From Hyperoodon ampullatus (Eukaryota > Chordata > Mammalia > Artiodactyla > Ziphiidae), in the NCBI GenBank assembly GCA_949752795.1, contig OX457061.1, positions 9,173,239-9,237,238 on the forward strand: 64,000 nucleotides of DNA, written 5' to 3'. A program made the position numbers and the translations under genes. The notes beneath the pieces were generated by a model that saw only the letters and a program-made list of their open reading frames with translations, ran no database searches and was not told where the DNA came from. This document shows positions 10,770-22,589 of this stretch, one piece after another. Every line of letters begins with the position of its first letter. The stretch's first letter is position 1.

Positions 10770-10935
10770 ACGCCTCCAGGCCTTGGCCCTCACCATTCAC
10801 TGGGCCTGGAAAGCCTCCCTCCTGCCTCTCCCAGCTCTGTCCAAATGTCCCCTGCTTAGTAAAGGCTTTCCCATCTCTCCAGGTAGCATTCCTCCAGGTG
10901 CCCCATCCCTAAGGACCCTCCCCTTACCACAGCCC
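10770..10935 (+). repeat. L2 LINE fragment, sense
   Basis: 'ctccaggccttggccctcaccattcactgggcctggaaagcctccctcc…ccaaatgtcccctgcttagtaaaggctttccc' tracks the L2 3' region. Confidence 0.6.
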
Positions 10936-11284
10936 TCCACTCACAGGATCATCCTCAGCATCCCTGCCTTTCCCTGCCTGGCTCTGTCCCCTGTGAGGCT
11001 GGAGCTCCAGCAAGGTCTGGACCAGTTGAGTCACCTCTGTTCCCTGTGCAGGGGTGGGGGTGGGAGCAGAGATGGGGGCTGGCCCCGAGGAGGTGGGAGG
11101 GAGGGGAGAAAAGGAGCTAAGTCAGTCTCTGGAGGGCTCAGAGGGGGTAGACTGGCCTTCCTGTGGTTTGTTTTGTTAGAATTCTTACTAATAACAAAAA
11201 TAAAATGACCACCACAACAACAGCTGTAAGGAAAGATTTCTCTTCTTTGCTCTATTTTTTTTTTTTTTTTTTTGAGTGATGAGC

Positions 11285-11440
11285 TTTGTGCTGAGCACTT
11301 CACATCCTCTTACGGTTAATCTTTCCAACAACCTGGAGAGGAGGAAAAGTTGCACCCATTTTATAGGTAAGGAAACTGAGATTCAGAAAGGTCAAAGGAC
11401 TCATCCAAGACAGCACTGTCATGGCATTAGGGAGGGCCTG
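11285..11440 (-). repeat. MIR SINE, antisense, next to a poly-T run
   Basis: 'cccattttataggtaaggaaactgagattcagaaaggtcaaaggactcatccaagac' is reverse-complement MIR. The T run at 11249-11273 just upstream could be a separate tail remnant, but I see no body attached to it. Confidence 0.7.
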
Positions 11441-11499
11441 GAGCCTGGCCCTCTGGGGTGCTAATTAAAGGGGCTGCTGTAGTAGGTGGACAACTGAAA

Positions 11500-11710
11500 A
11501 ATGTCATGGGAACAGTCCCTGAGCACCTACTATGTGCCAGGCCTTCTCCTGGCATCTGTACTTGTCTTCCCTTGGTTGGACCCCACTCCACTCAGTTCCC
11601 CAGGGCCTGTCTGGCTGGGTCTCCTCCATGCTGTCTGCCCCCTGGATCATGAACTCCCCAAGGACAAGGCTTGCATCTGTCTTGCTCCCCAGGCCTTCCC
11701 AGTGCCCACG
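11500..11710 (+). repeat. L2 3'-end-like fragment
   Basis: 'gagcacctactatgtgccaggcc' and then 'catgaactccccaaggacaaggcttgcatctgtcttgctccccaggc' match the general L2 3'-end pattern. Confidence 0.5.
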
Positions 11711-12134
11711 CGGGCCTGGCATGGAAGGGGCTCCACTTATGATTCTGGAATGCCATCTGTGAAGACTGGACCATCCAGGCCTCTTGACAGAGTCTGGTCA
11801 CCACTGGGCAAGGAGGCTTTCCTGGTCTTGTGGTCCACCACGGAGCTTTCTGGATGCCCCCTCACAGCCTGTCCTGCCAGAGTCAGCTGCTTCTCCCCTG
11901 AGTTCCCCTGCGCTCCCCATCCCCAGGCACACCGGGCTGTGATGATCCTGCTCACCTTGGGTTCATGGTGTCAGCCCAGCCCTGCCTGGAGCAGGGGTCC
12001 TTCCAGTTGGATGCAGGGGGTGGGCTGGGCTTCCTTCTACTCTCCTCCTCTTCCCCAAATACTCACTGAGCATTTGCTTTCCTGGGATATCACAAACAGG
12101 AGCCACAGGGGGATCAGACATCTCAGAGGCCAAA

Positions 12135-12315
12135 CGGTGGAGAGATTGAGCTAAGCTGTGTGGCTTTGGACAGCTGACTTCCCCTTTCTGTGCCTCAGTT
12201 TCCACATCTCTGAAATGGGAATAGTAACAGACCCTGCCTCATAGACTTGTATGGGTTTAATGAAATAATTCAACTCCTTAACTCAGTGCCTATGCAGTGT
12301 AAAGAAATAAAACCT
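12135..12315 (+). repeat. MIR SINE, sense
   Basis: 'gtgtggctttggacagctgacttcccctttctgtgcctcagtttccacatctctgaaatgggaatag…atgggtttaatgaaataa' is clear MIR. Confidence 0.85.
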
Positions 12316-13654
12316 AAAGCCCTTCACCTCTATCACGCTGCTCTGATTGTGTGCAAAGAGAACCACACTGGGAGCAGACCGCCCTCTAGGAAGAGGGGAA
12401 AGGGAAGGGCTCTGCCTACTTCCTGTCTCCTGGAGGGCACAACCTACACCCTGGGGTTCCAGGGAGAGGGGAAGAACCCTGGCCCAGCCAGAGCCCCTAG
12501 GATGGGTCAGGTGTCCTCCCAGTCCTCCTCCAGATCCACACTTGCTGCCATCCCACCACCATTTAGAGTCACCCACTGATGCCACTCCACACCAGGCAAC
12601 AGGCCAGGCCGCAGGGAGGCTGCATGCATCGAGATGACAGACAACCACAGCTCATTCACTCACTTGGTAGACAGACACGGAGCACCTCTCCAGTACCAGG
12701 CCCTGTGCCAGGCTTGGGGGTACCTGGGGCAGAGGTTCTCAGACCCCAGTGTGCACAGGCAACCCCAGGGACCAGCTGGCAACGCAGAGTCACAGGCTTC
12801 ACCCTGAGAGTTGGAGTAGGAATCTGCATGTTTAACAAGCACTGCAAGACAGACCCAAGCTCCCCTCCAAGGGGAGTGGGGTGGGATGGAGAGAGCCAGG
12901 GAGACTCTGTGACACTGGTGACTCCTGTGCTAGGCCTTCAGAGGACTTCTCCAGAAGAAGATAGGATGATAGAGGCCAGGGACACATCCTGCAACAACCG
13001 GTACAGCCTGAGTAAGACCTAGATGTGGACAAGTGTCTGAGATGTGTGGGAACAGCAGGTGAGCTGGTGGCTGAGGTCAGAGAATGAGAGAAGAGGCAGG
13101 GCCTGACTGAGGAAGGCTTTGAAAGCCAAGCTGAGAGCCAGCAGGAAGAAGCCCTCTGAGAACAAGCCTCGGGCCAACGGTAGAGAAGGAGGTCTCCTTA
13201 ATTCCCATAGGCCTGGTTCTAGCTTGAGCCCTCCCAGGCCTCAATTCCAAGAGCCCAGAGCCTGAGACTTGGGGACTGGGACTAGCTACATAATTTGCAA
13301 AGCCCAGCGCAAAATGAAAACCCAGGGCACTTGTTCAAAACATATGAAGAATTTCAAGAGGGCGACAGCAGAGCATTAAACCGAGTGCAAAGCCTTCCTA
13401 AGTGGAGGACCTGGTTAACTTGCCCACGAAGCTGGACCTGGCCAGGACCCAGCCAAGTGGCTCATCCTTGCTGTGTCCAGCCCAGAGTGCTCAGAACCTG
13501 GGGGTTCCAGTCACCCCAGCTCCAAGCCCCAGGCCCCTCTGACTCTCCCTTTGCCCACCCCCGCTCGGCCCTCAGAGCTGCCTCCTCAAGTTGGCTTGAA
13601 CCTGTCCCCGCTCTAGTCCCCTCCACTGCCCTCGCCTCCCAGGTGGCAGCAGCC

Positions 13655-14050
13655 TCCCCCTGCCTGTCTCCAGTCTCCAATCCTGTGCACACGCTGCCAG
13701 TGTCATCTCCATAAAGTGCCTCTCCAATCCTGTCACTCCCCTGTCCAATAACCTTCAATGGCTCCCTCCTGCCCACAGGATAAAATCCAAACCCTGTTGC
13801 ATAGCTACTGGTCCCCGCCCCACTCTGCAGCCCCAAGTCCCAGCAGCCCCCGGGAAGTCCCTCTAGTCAGACTCACTGTCTCAGCCCACTTTTCTCGGCC
13901 CACCAATTTAACCCCTAATATTCCTGCTACCAGTGCCCCCGCCTGGAATGCCCTCTCCAAATCCTCCTTGGCACCAGCCTCACACCTCACAGGCACCTGC
14001 CCAGGGTAACGCTGTACACAGACCCTTGCTGTCTTGCATGATTAACCAGA
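13655..14050 (+). repeat. L2 LINE fragment, sense, about 400 bp
   Basis: 'tgtcactcccctgtccaataaccttcaatggctccctcctgcccacaggataaaatccaaaccc…gcccccgcctggaatgccctctcc' is the standard L2 3' coding-end pattern. Confidence 0.8.
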
Positions 14051-14079
14051 CCCCTGCTCATTTCCCTTCTCGATAACAA

Positions 14080-14300
14080 AAACAGCTCACATCTACCAGG
14101 ACGGCTCTTCGCATGCATCATCTCATTTAATACAACAACCGTAGAAGCTAGGCTTTTTGATTATCCCTGGTTTAGCAACAAGAGAACAGGCTCAGAGAAG
14201 CTGAGGAACTCAGCTAGAGTTCACAGCTAAAAGAAGGGTCACACAGCTAGAAAAAGGCTGAGCCTGGAATCCAGCCGAGTCAGTCTAGCCACGAGCTAGT
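14080..14300 (-). repeat. MIR SINE, antisense
   Basis: 'atctcatttaatacaacaacc…ttatccctggtttagcaacaagagaacaggctcagagaagctgagg…gtcacacagctagaaaaaggctgagcctgg' is reverse-complement MIR. Confidence 0.8.
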
Positions 14301-14514
14301 CCCCTGTACTTTCTTCCAATACTAACTGAGCACCTACGACGTGCCATGCCCTGTTCTAGCCGAGGCATGGTGCACGCAATGAACTCTGGCAAAGAGACTG
14401 CCTGACACATATATCCATAGCCAGATGCCTGTTCAGACCCAACACAAAGGACTATGGGAGCATCAGTAACAATATCAGCAAGAGCCACACACATAACCTG
14501 AGGACGTTTCACCT

Positions 14515-14670
14515 GCTTTTGCCTTTAAAATCTCATCATTACCCTAAGGCAGGTGCTTGGTCCTCAATAGACTTTGAGGGAACTGAGGCACAGACAGGGA
14601 AAGCACCTAACCCAACGTCACACAGCCAGTAAGTGGCAGAGCCTAGATCAAACTCTGAACCCTGAAGCTC
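14515..14670 (-). repeat. MIR SINE, antisense
   Basis: 'tttgagggaactgaggcacagacagggaaagcacctaacccaacgtcacacagccagtaagtggcagagcc' is reverse-complement MIR. Just upstream, 14320-14400 ('ctgagcacctacgacgtgccatgccctgttctagc') is another old LINE-type scrap. Confidence 0.8.
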
Positions 14671-15084
14671 CAAAGCACTGGCATCTTTTCTCTGTCTACT
14701 TGGCTAAGAATCTGGTTAAGTTCTCGGCCTCCCAAGGAATCAGTTCTGGGGTCACAAAATCAGAGAAGAGGCCAACATTTCCAGGCACAGGGACTGTGCT
14801 GACATGATTTCTGCTTACCTCTGCCCCCACCCCCAGGACACCCATTGAGCCCAGGAGCTCTCTGAGGGCAGGGTAGGTCTGCCCCATCCTGGCCCAGCTT
14901 AGCCAGGACCTGGCTGAGCAACTAAAAGGCCCCTAGCTGGGTTCCTGGTAACTAGCTGCCCAGGTGCACCGTCTCTTACCTAATACCCCTCCTGACTTCC
15001 TGCCACTGAGCAGTCACCAAACACGGCATGTGGTTGATTCCGTGACACTCCCTGTGCCCCAGGGCAAGATGTTTCCTTTTATAA

Positions 15085-15125
15085 GTTATTATTATTATTA
15101 TTACTATCATTACGGTTATTTTAGT
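15085..15125 (+). repeat. Imperfect (TTA)n microsatellite
   Basis: 'ttattattattattattactatcattacggttatttta', six near-perfect ATT units and then degenerate. 15125-15790 carries no repeat that I recognise. Confidence 0.85.
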
Positions 15126-15794
15126 TTAAATCTTTGATGTTCGGGGAGGTGTTTCTCTGCAGAAGCAGAGCATGTCTGTGGGAGGATGGCACCTCAATGA
15201 CTGGCTTGAACTGTTGCCACGTGGGACGGCTGGACCAGTGGGCGGCCTGCTCCATCCTCCTCCAGGGGTCTGTGCTGCTCACTAATCAGGCTGACATCCC
15301 ACAGGGAGGCTGCCGCCCTGCCCGCCCCTCCGGCTCCAGGCCTGCCGACTGGAACCAGACCTGGAGGGGTGGGCGGGCAGGGACAAGTGGGAGGGGGCCG
15401 GGCCCTCACCGCAGGCCCCTTTGCAGTTCAAAGTGACAGGCTCAGGCGGCTGTCCCCTTCAAAGGGCAGACAGAGCCTGCCCAGAGCTGCTGTACCGGCA
15501 GCCCAAGCCCAGAAGGCAGGACAGGAGTAAAGGCAGCCCTGGGAGAGCTGGCAGGGATCCCATCCATGGGCTGGGCCTGCTCCCGTGTCCCCCTGCCTAG
15601 AGCGGGAGGGCACACCCTGGCCGGCTGTATCTTGCAGTGTGACACAGGGAAAAGCACCTTCCCTCTGGGAACCGCCCTGCTGTCACTGTGTATTTGCAAA
15701 GCACTCAGAAGGCACTCGGGGACGGTCATGCATGATGCTGACAATGCTGACGATGAAGACGGTGAGTCAGAGTCTCTCTGAGAAACACTGCCTC

Positions 15795-15915
15795 AAAGCC
15801 GGCACACCAGAGAGTGATTCTCATCAGCTGCTCACTAGCTGTGTGACCCAGGGCAGGTCACTTAAGTTCTCTGTGCCCTGGTTTCCCCATCTGCAAGGGG
15901 AGGCTAGGATGGGAT
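15795..15915 (+). repeat. MIR SINE, first of four in the same orientation
   Basis: 'ctcactagctgtgtgacccagggcaggtcacttaagttctctgtgccctggtttccccatctgcaa' is MIR. Confidence 0.85.
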
Positions 15916-16104
15916 GATGCCATGCCCTCTCAGCATGAGGCAGGTCACAGACATGCTTCTCCCATGATGGCCAAAATATGCCCCACCTACTGCCAGGACA
16001 GTTGTTCAGCCCAAGTGAGACCCACCAAGAAGGTTGGTCCCAGTGCTCCCCCCAGCCCGGGCCCCTCAGGGCTGAGGAGCAGTCAAGTCTTGGCACCTAC
16101 AGAT

Positions 16105-16305
16105 GCTGGCTACATGCTGGTGCAGCTCCCCACTGGCTATGTGACCCTGGGTATGTGGTTTCACCTCTCTGAGCCCCAGTTCTGTCACCTGGAAATCTGG
16201 GTAAACAATAGAGCTTTTAAGAATTCTCACTAAGATCTGGGGTGCCAAGGGCTTAGCCCTGAGCCTAGACATAACATATGGCCAGGATAGATGGTAGCTC
16301 TTATT
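16105..16305 (+). repeat. MIR SINE, second of cluster
   Basis: 'ccactggctatgtgaccctgggtatgtggtttcacctctctgagccccagttctgtcacctgg' and then a 3' part ending 'atggtagctcttattgc'. Confidence 0.8.
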
Positions 16306-16480
16306 GCTACCTGAAGCTGCGTGACCTTGGGGAAAATTGTTGCACCTCTCAGGTCAAGGTTGTGAAATGGGAAATGATGATAAGAATACCTGCCACAGGG
16401 CAGTGAGAAGAGTCAATGAGCTGATCCCCCTGAAACCTTTACCACAGGCAGCATGCTCTGAACACTGGCCTTTGATTATG
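16306..16480 (+). repeat. MIR SINE, third of cluster
   Basis: 'ctgcgtgaccttggggaaaattgttgcacctctcaggtcaaggttgtgaaatgggaaatgatgataag', directly abutting the previous copy. Confidence 0.75.
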
Positions 16481-16594
16481 AAGCATCCATTCAACAAATA
16501 ACATTTAGCCTGGTGCCAGGCCACCACCAGGGCACAGAATGCAGCAAGGGGCCAGAATCTGCCTCCCAAAGGATTGCTGAAAGTTTTCTCCTGA

Positions 16595-16810
16595 CAGAAT
16601 GTCTGGGCTCCAATCCCAGTTCCACTTGCTAGCTGTGTGACCTTGGGCAAGTTACTCAACTCCTCGGTGCCTCTTGCCTTATCTGAAAATGAAAATAATA
16701 ACAGCACCCCTGTCATATCTCTGGAAAGAATGTGAGGGGCTTAAAACAGCACCTGACGAACCACAGCCCCTCAACAAGCATCAGCTGTGATTATTACTGT
16801 TGCTGCTGCT
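16595..16810 (+). repeat. MIR SINE, fourth of cluster
   Basis: 'gctagctgtgtgaccttgggcaagttactcaactcctcggtgcctcttgccttatctgaaaatgaaaataataac…gcacctgacgaaccacagccc…gtgattattactgttgctgc' is nearly full length. Confidence 0.85.
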
Positions 16811-17029
16811 ATTGTGTGCTGTCTGGGCTGGGCCTGCCCATCAGCAAGCCCCCTGCAGCCAGGCCCCCTTCTGCAGCTCACAAACTTGGGAAGTGTTAGC
16901 TCCTGAGAGGAGCTCCGAGTACCCTGCAGAACAGATGCTTCTGTGGGCTTCCTCCCTGGTCTGTTTCCCCAGCAGCTGGAACACTTAGGAAAAAAAGCTC
17001 CCAGCCTGCTGGGCTTGTCAAAGCAGGGC

Positions 17030-17775
17030 CAGATTTACTAGAACCAGGCTTGGACGGTAATTTTGCGGTCATAACAACTATTTTCTTTACATGCTGCTAT
17101 AGAAAGGGGAACCCCCGGCTTTAGAAAAAAAAAAAAAAAAAACCTAATTGAAGACACCATCGAGCGTAAATATGCTGGAGTTTTTAATAAAAACATGATG
17201 GAAGAAAACATTCAAAGCTCAATAATCAGAAGCAATTTGCGTTGTGAGGGGAGATGTGTCATTCCCCCCCCCACCCTTGGCTGTGCTCAGCGCGGGACTG
17301 GCTCTGGGGCTGGCAACTTTAGACCTATGGCAAAAATAATGAACAGCAGTGAGGCTCGGAGATAGCCTGAAAAATATCCTGGAAAAGAAAAACATATGCC
17401 AAAGAGTGTGGTGCAAAAGTCATATTTCATGCCTGACTTTAGAGAATGTTAATAAGGATTAGAACCATACTCCAACAGAACAACTATCAGTCAAGGCGGG
17501 TAATTAATTTTGCTTCAGATCTCTGCTTGGGAAAATGAAAGCGGTAAGTGTTACTTCACAGCATAGAGATCCCACCGCACTAGAACAACTCAAAGAACTT
17601 CCAAAGCTGTGTCCTGATCCCAGCTGAAAGAAACCTGGCTGTCGCTGACAGTCTCTCCTGATCTGTTGCGGTGTAGATTTGGGGATCTTTTCCGAATTGT
17701 AACAATATCAAACTCTTTTTTAATTTCAGGATTGGTTAATAAATATGATTAAGATAACACGTCCCAAACCACATG
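17030..17775. promoter_or_regulatory. Large candidate conserved non-coding block
   Basis: About 740 bp of repeat-free, AT-rich sequence between GC-rich flanks, with only an A19 run (17125-17143) and a C9 run (17265-17273) as low complexity. It is rich in factor-site-like words: 'ggtaattttgcggtcataac', 'cctaattgaagac', 'tttttaataaaaacatg', 'ctcaataatcag', TAATTAAT at 17501-17508, 'ggttaataaatatgattaagataac'. No frame gives a recognisable protein. The size and texture fit an enhancer cluster in a homeobox-gene intron; this is inference. Confidence 0.5.
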
Positions 17776-18264
17776 TCCTCTGTTCGGCCTCCAACATGTG
17801 GAGGACAGATGTGTCTTCCGTGCACAGATGACCCAGTCGGCTGCTCCCCCAAGGCAGGGACCCTTGGAGACGGAGCCCTGAGAGGTCCTGGCAGCCCAGT
17901 GGCCCTCTGTGGCCCTGGCCAGGCTGCTGGCCTCCCTATGACCTGCTGTAGAGAAGAAGGGCCAAGCCCAGGGGGTCTGGGAGTCTGACACTAAGAGGAT
18001 GGAGAGGTGGTGGGATGGGGCGCTGTGCTCACCTGGCTCTTGTCCCTCAGCGTCCCAATTGAGAAGATAAAATTCCCAAACCCACATGCTATACAGAAAG
18101 CTCGCAGAATCATTTCATCATGGAGGCCTGTTACCCCGCTCAAGAACCAGAATCAGAGGACCTTCCCCTCTCAGTGACCTCAGCCCAGGGGGACAGACTA
18201 GGTCACTGATAAAGTCAGAGTCTGGAAGAGGGTTCTAGAAAGAATTGTGGAGTTGCCACATAGA

Positions 18265-18390
18265 CTCCTAACCTGGCAGAGGGCAGATTGAGGTTCCTGC
18301 TTCTGTTCTGCTACAACTAGGATTTTGGGCAAGTCCTGGCTACACCTGGGCCTCACTTTTCCCATTTCTACAAGGATCTTGAAGAGGCCT
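18265..18390 (+). repeat. MIR SINE, diverged
   Basis: 'gattttgggcaagtcctggctacacctgggcctcacttttcccatttctacaagg' is a weak MIR. Confidence 0.5.
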
Positions 18391-18764
18391 TCAGCTGGGA
18401 CATTCTAAACCAGCCCAAGGTCCTGGTGGTGGGTGTGGCCCTGGTCCTCCGAGGTCCCTGCAGGACAAGGAGAAAGCCAGGTCCTGGAGACCAGGGCAGG
18501 GAAGCCGGGGCATACTGCTATACACAGCAGGACTCCAGCTCTGGGGGTGGGAGGCAGCAGGCTCAGAGCCAAGGCTGGTGTGGGTAAGCACCTCTCCCAC
18601 CCCAACCAAACAGGGCCCTGTCCCCAGAGCAAGGGTCTGGGCCAAGGTGGGAGTGAGCCTCTGTCTTAGCTTTCCCTTGGAGCTAGGAGGGAGGAAGGAG
18701 TTAGCCCAGGCCAGGCAGAAGGGCTAAGGGTGCAGAGAGAGGAAGGGCATTCTACCTTAGTGGT

Positions 18765-18792
18765 AGAATGAATGAATGAGTGAATGAATGTC
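18765..18792 (+). repeat. (GAAT)n microsatellite
   Basis: Reads 'gaatgaatgaatgagtgaatgaatg', about six units. 18400-19380 otherwise holds nothing recognised. Confidence 0.85.
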
Positions 18793-19389
18793 AGAGAGAG
18801 AAGAGGGCTTCCCAAACCCATCATAGCAGGCAGGCAGAAGATGGCACCTCCTGGAGAGGAAAAAGGCTACTAATGGTCCCTTGGGGAGGGGCACTATGAC
18901 CTGGGTGAGCCCCAGCTGCTGCAGGGCAGGGGTGGGGTAAATTCTGGCCTCCTGGCAGAGGCGGGAGGGTCTCCTTTCAAGATCACTCCGTTCTCCGAGG
19001 CTACTCAGGAGGTCAGGCTCCACCTGAGCTGGATGGGGTCAGGACTGCCTGGTGGAAGAACTCTGTCACTGGCCGCCTGGCCTTCTTTCAGCTGGGGCCC
19101 ACTGGCCATTGACTGCTGCGTTTCTGGCCCCCTATTACCGCTCAGGCCTTGGCCTCCCTGTAAGACCCCAGGCCTCTCCCCTGCCGAGGAGCCCAGGCTA
19201 GCGGGCAGACGCTGCGAGCCCAAGGCTGGCCCGGCCCGGTTGATATGAACCATCTGCGTTGTCTTAGGCCGCCCCTCTGCCCACTGTCCCTCTGAACTCG
19301 GCCGGTTCCCGCGGGCCTTTTGATGCCTCGCAGGGTCACAGACCCCCGCACACAAATCACCGCCGCGGGGCTGGGGGTGGGGCGGAGGC

Positions 19390-20605
19390 GCTGAAACCTA
19401 ATCCGCAAAGTTTGCTCTGCTGCCGCCGGCTCGCTCCTTCCCTCCTTCACTCGACCGCCAACCCCCCTTTCCAAACAAGGCTTATTTTTCTTGCCAAAAA
19501 AAAAAGTTGGTATCAAGTGTTTGGAGGGAGAAAGTCTCTCCCCCGCCTGCCCCCGGCCTGGAAGGAAGGGCCAGAGATGCTGGCTGAGCCCGGGACTGCG
19601 GAGGGGGCTCCGGGAGAGCACGGGCGGGAGGTGAGCTCCGGGTTCCCAGGTCCGTTGGTCCCCTTCCCAGCTCCGGCGGGTCTCCATGCCCTGCTTAAGA
19701 GCCTCAGACCCTACTGTTTTTGACCCTGCCCTGTTCCCCTGGCTGTCCCCTGCCCAGACGGGGCTCCCTCCTTGGGGCTCTCTGTCCCAGAGTGGCCAGA
19801 GAGGGAAGCATCACTTCCTGCCCCTTCTCCCTTCCCATAAAATAGCCCTTGCCTGTCGCTTTTACGAGGTAACACCCTGCTCTCAGCCCGATCCTCCCCA
19901 CGCCCGGAGCCTGGGCTCGAGAGGGAGGAGACTGCGTGCAGTCAGGCATCTCCGGAGCGCTCCCAGGGCGCACTGGGGTCCCCGGGAGGCTGCCCCGGAG
20001 CATAGCCTAAGAGCTTTAAAAGGAGGCCAAGGAGTCGGGTGTATTAAAGACAAATTCCTACGAAGTCCCCCCTCCAGCTCCGTGGACTCTGGGGCTTTGG
20101 GTGTGAGATCCTAGAAGCCGGGCGGGAGGTCGCCGGCCTGGTCCTCTGGAGGGGGTAGCGGAGCCCTGGGGGTGCGCGGGTTTCATTTGCTGGGTGTTGG
20201 TTTTGCTTTTGGTTTTTTCAGCCTGTGCAGCGACCCGGAGTCGTGCGCGGCGGCTTCTCGACACCCGCGTCTTCCCACGGTGCCCGGAGGCGAGTGCCAG
20301 CAACAAAGGTGCGCGCCTGCGGCGCCCGCTGTGGGACTGGAGTTCTAGTTGTCGGAGCTGGCAGCCAGGGCTCGGGCAGGGAGGCGACGTTGAGGGCCTG
20401 GTTGGTGGACCTGCCTGGATCTGGGCGGCCCGAGCGCCGCAGAAAAGATCTGCACACTGTGGGACAGGGGTGGCGGTGGCGGCGGCGGCGGTGGCGAGAA
20501 TAGAGGCGCCACTGGCCCAGCAGAGAAGCAGGTTTCTGCAGGGGTTGAACAAAGGAATTCGCCCTCGAAGAAAGGGGCCCAGCGAGCGGCCGGGAATGGT
20601 CAACT
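19390..20605. promoter_or_regulatory. Intronic CpG-rich block (candidate CpG island)
   Basis: CpG density rises well above intron background, densest at 20225-20600 (gtcgtgcgcggcggc, ggtgcgcgcctgcggcgcccgc, (GGC)-rich run at 20475-20495). It gives long chance open frames on both strands, the longest 227 codons on plus from 20194, without any recognisable domain. It could be an alternative or antisense promoter, or a Polycomb-type intragenic island of a developmental gene. Transcription cannot be judged from sequence. Confidence 0.55.
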
Positions 20606-21179
20606 CGCAGGAGTACCAGCATGGCGACAGCAGTCCCAGGGATCCAACGAAATCCGCCCCGCGGAGGAGCCCAGCCTGGCATCTCCATTCGACCTCTCCC
20701 TGCTTCTCAGTCCTGCTTTACTGGGGATGGTGGGTGTGCACTACCCAGTGCCACTTTTCCTGGGAAAAGGGGTCAGATGGGGCCTGTGCCCTCCGTCAGC
20801 GGAGGCAAAAAATCCCACCAACCTGTATCCTCTGTATCCTGAGTCCTCTGCCCCATTTTCCAGAAGCTGACAATTGAGGCTCCCCCAAAGCAATCCCTTC
20901 CCCCACCTTTGGTGCAATGCCTGGCGGGCCCGGGAAACCCAAGCGCGATGGGAAATGAAAGGCACGGGGCGGGGTGGGGGGGGCCCAGGGTTAGAGCCCC
21001 CCTCCTCCCTGCGCCCTCGGAAGGGGTGGAGGGGACACGGTTGTAAGGTGCTCGGCTTCTTTTCTCTGCTTGACATGAATAAGGGGATTAGGACGGCAAG
21101 TTTCCGTCGTTCACTCCGTCGGACAAAGGGCCCCGCGGTTTGAGCGGCGCAGCCTCTGATTAAACGACAGAGCCCTGTC

Positions 21180-21480
21180 ACTCAGCACCATCCTAGGTAC
21201 TTGTGTTCGTGACATAATCTTATTAGAAGATAAAACCGGCGAAATCCTTTTCATAATGAAAAGTTACATTTAATGGCTGGACTCGCCCCCCACTCCCTCC
21301 CCGGACCCTGCTCGCCTCCCCCCGTTGCTGTTGGATATGGCTCGCCTGTAATTGGCATTTAAAGCACCAAGTCCGGGAGAAAAACGGGGTTTAGGGTTTT
21401 TGTAATCCCCCTAAACTGTCTTTGTTCGAAATCTCCACAGATACAAGTCTGTTAAGAGTAAATATTTGTGGATTGATACA
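21180..21480. promoter_or_regulatory. Candidate conserved non-coding element between two CpG-rich blocks
   Basis: AT-rich, repeat-free: 'gtgacataatcttattagaagataaaacc', 'cttttcataatgaaaag', 'ttacatttaatggctgg', 'ctgtaattggcatttaaagc', 'gttaagagtaaatatttgtgg'. It sits between the CpG-rich blocks at 19.4-20.6 and 21.5-22.4 kb, an arrangement common near developmental-gene promoters and enhancers. Confidence 0.45.
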
Positions 21481-21499
21481 ACCCCATTTCCCCCCTGCA

Positions 21500-22340
21500 A
21501 ACCGAATCTGAAAAAAAATCCGCCCTCCCGCCGTGGTGCGGCGGGGGCGCCGGAGGGAGGGGGCTGGGTCGGCCCCAGTGTCCGCGCCGGGAACTCGGCT
21601 CTCCGGGCGCCTCGCCGCCTCCAGGAGCTGAGGGACTTTGCACATTTCTCAGGCGGGAAAAAGGTCTTAGACTCTTTTTTTCAATTTTCTATTCCCTCGA
21701 TAAACAAACCTCCCGATCTCGCCGCTTTGGGGCCTGCCCGAGGGGGTCGATCGCAGGGCTTGGGGAGGGGCGAGGGCTTTGCTCAATTCCGAATGAAAAT
21801 GCGAACTCTCTCCGCCAGCCTAGCTCCCTTCCAGAGGGTTTAAGTGGCTCGGAGGCAACTCCTGGGCCGCGGGAGGCCCCGCCCTGCAGAGCTCCCTGAG
21901 TCCAGCCCAGGAGAACACCCGCAGCCGCCAAGGGCCCCCGCAACGACAAAGAGCCCGAAGGCTGCCGCGGGGGCCCCGGGCTCCTGGCTCCAGCCCAGCC
22001 CGTCCCGGGATCGGATTCCTTCATAAATCAGCGGCTGGGTGAAAGGGCTGCGCTTTAGAAAGGGCAGGACCGTGTGCGCGTATTAGAGCTCCTGGTTCCC
22101 AAATCCGGGCTAAACCCCTGGTGACACCGAAATTCATCAACCGCCGCTGGCGCCCGCGGCTCGGCCAAGGAGCCCGGGAGCCAAGGAGCCTGTGCACGGC
22201 GCTGCCCCACTCGGGGGTAAAGGAGAACGAAGAGCAGGAACCCTCCGAGAGGTGGGCCTGGAGGAGAACGCGGGTGGAGACCGCTGAGAGCCCTCCCGCC
22301 CGCGCGCCAGAGGGAGGACGCTGAAGGAAGCTCCCCGCCC
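21500..22340. promoter_or_regulatory. Second intronic CpG-rich block
   Basis: High CpG content (ccgccgtggtgcggcgggg, gtccgcgccgggaactcgg, gggcgcctcgccgcctcc, cgccgctggcgcccgcggctcgg) over about 800 bp. Open frames here are GC-driven and unrecognisable. Its function is not visible. Confidence 0.55.
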
Positions 22341-22589
22341 GGAGAAAGGCAGTTATTCTGACCTTTCTCCTTCTCTGGCAAGGACTGGCCTTACTGGGGG
22401 CGTTCCGGCGGGAAAAGGGCAGTGACCCACCCACCCCCACCCCCTGCACACACACCCCCACCCACCTTCCACGCTCCAGGGAGAATCACGACTGTCCAAA
22501 GTGGGAATCTGGGGCTTCCGGAAGATCAGGAGTGAGGCGGGTGGCTCCCATCCGCTTTGGGAGTTAGACCCGCTGGGGGGGAGAATCTG

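Noticed and set aside
20194..20877. 227-codon plus-strand frame in the intronic CpG-rich block
   Set aside because: No domain; low-complexity Arg/Ala content; explained by CpG-rich DNA.
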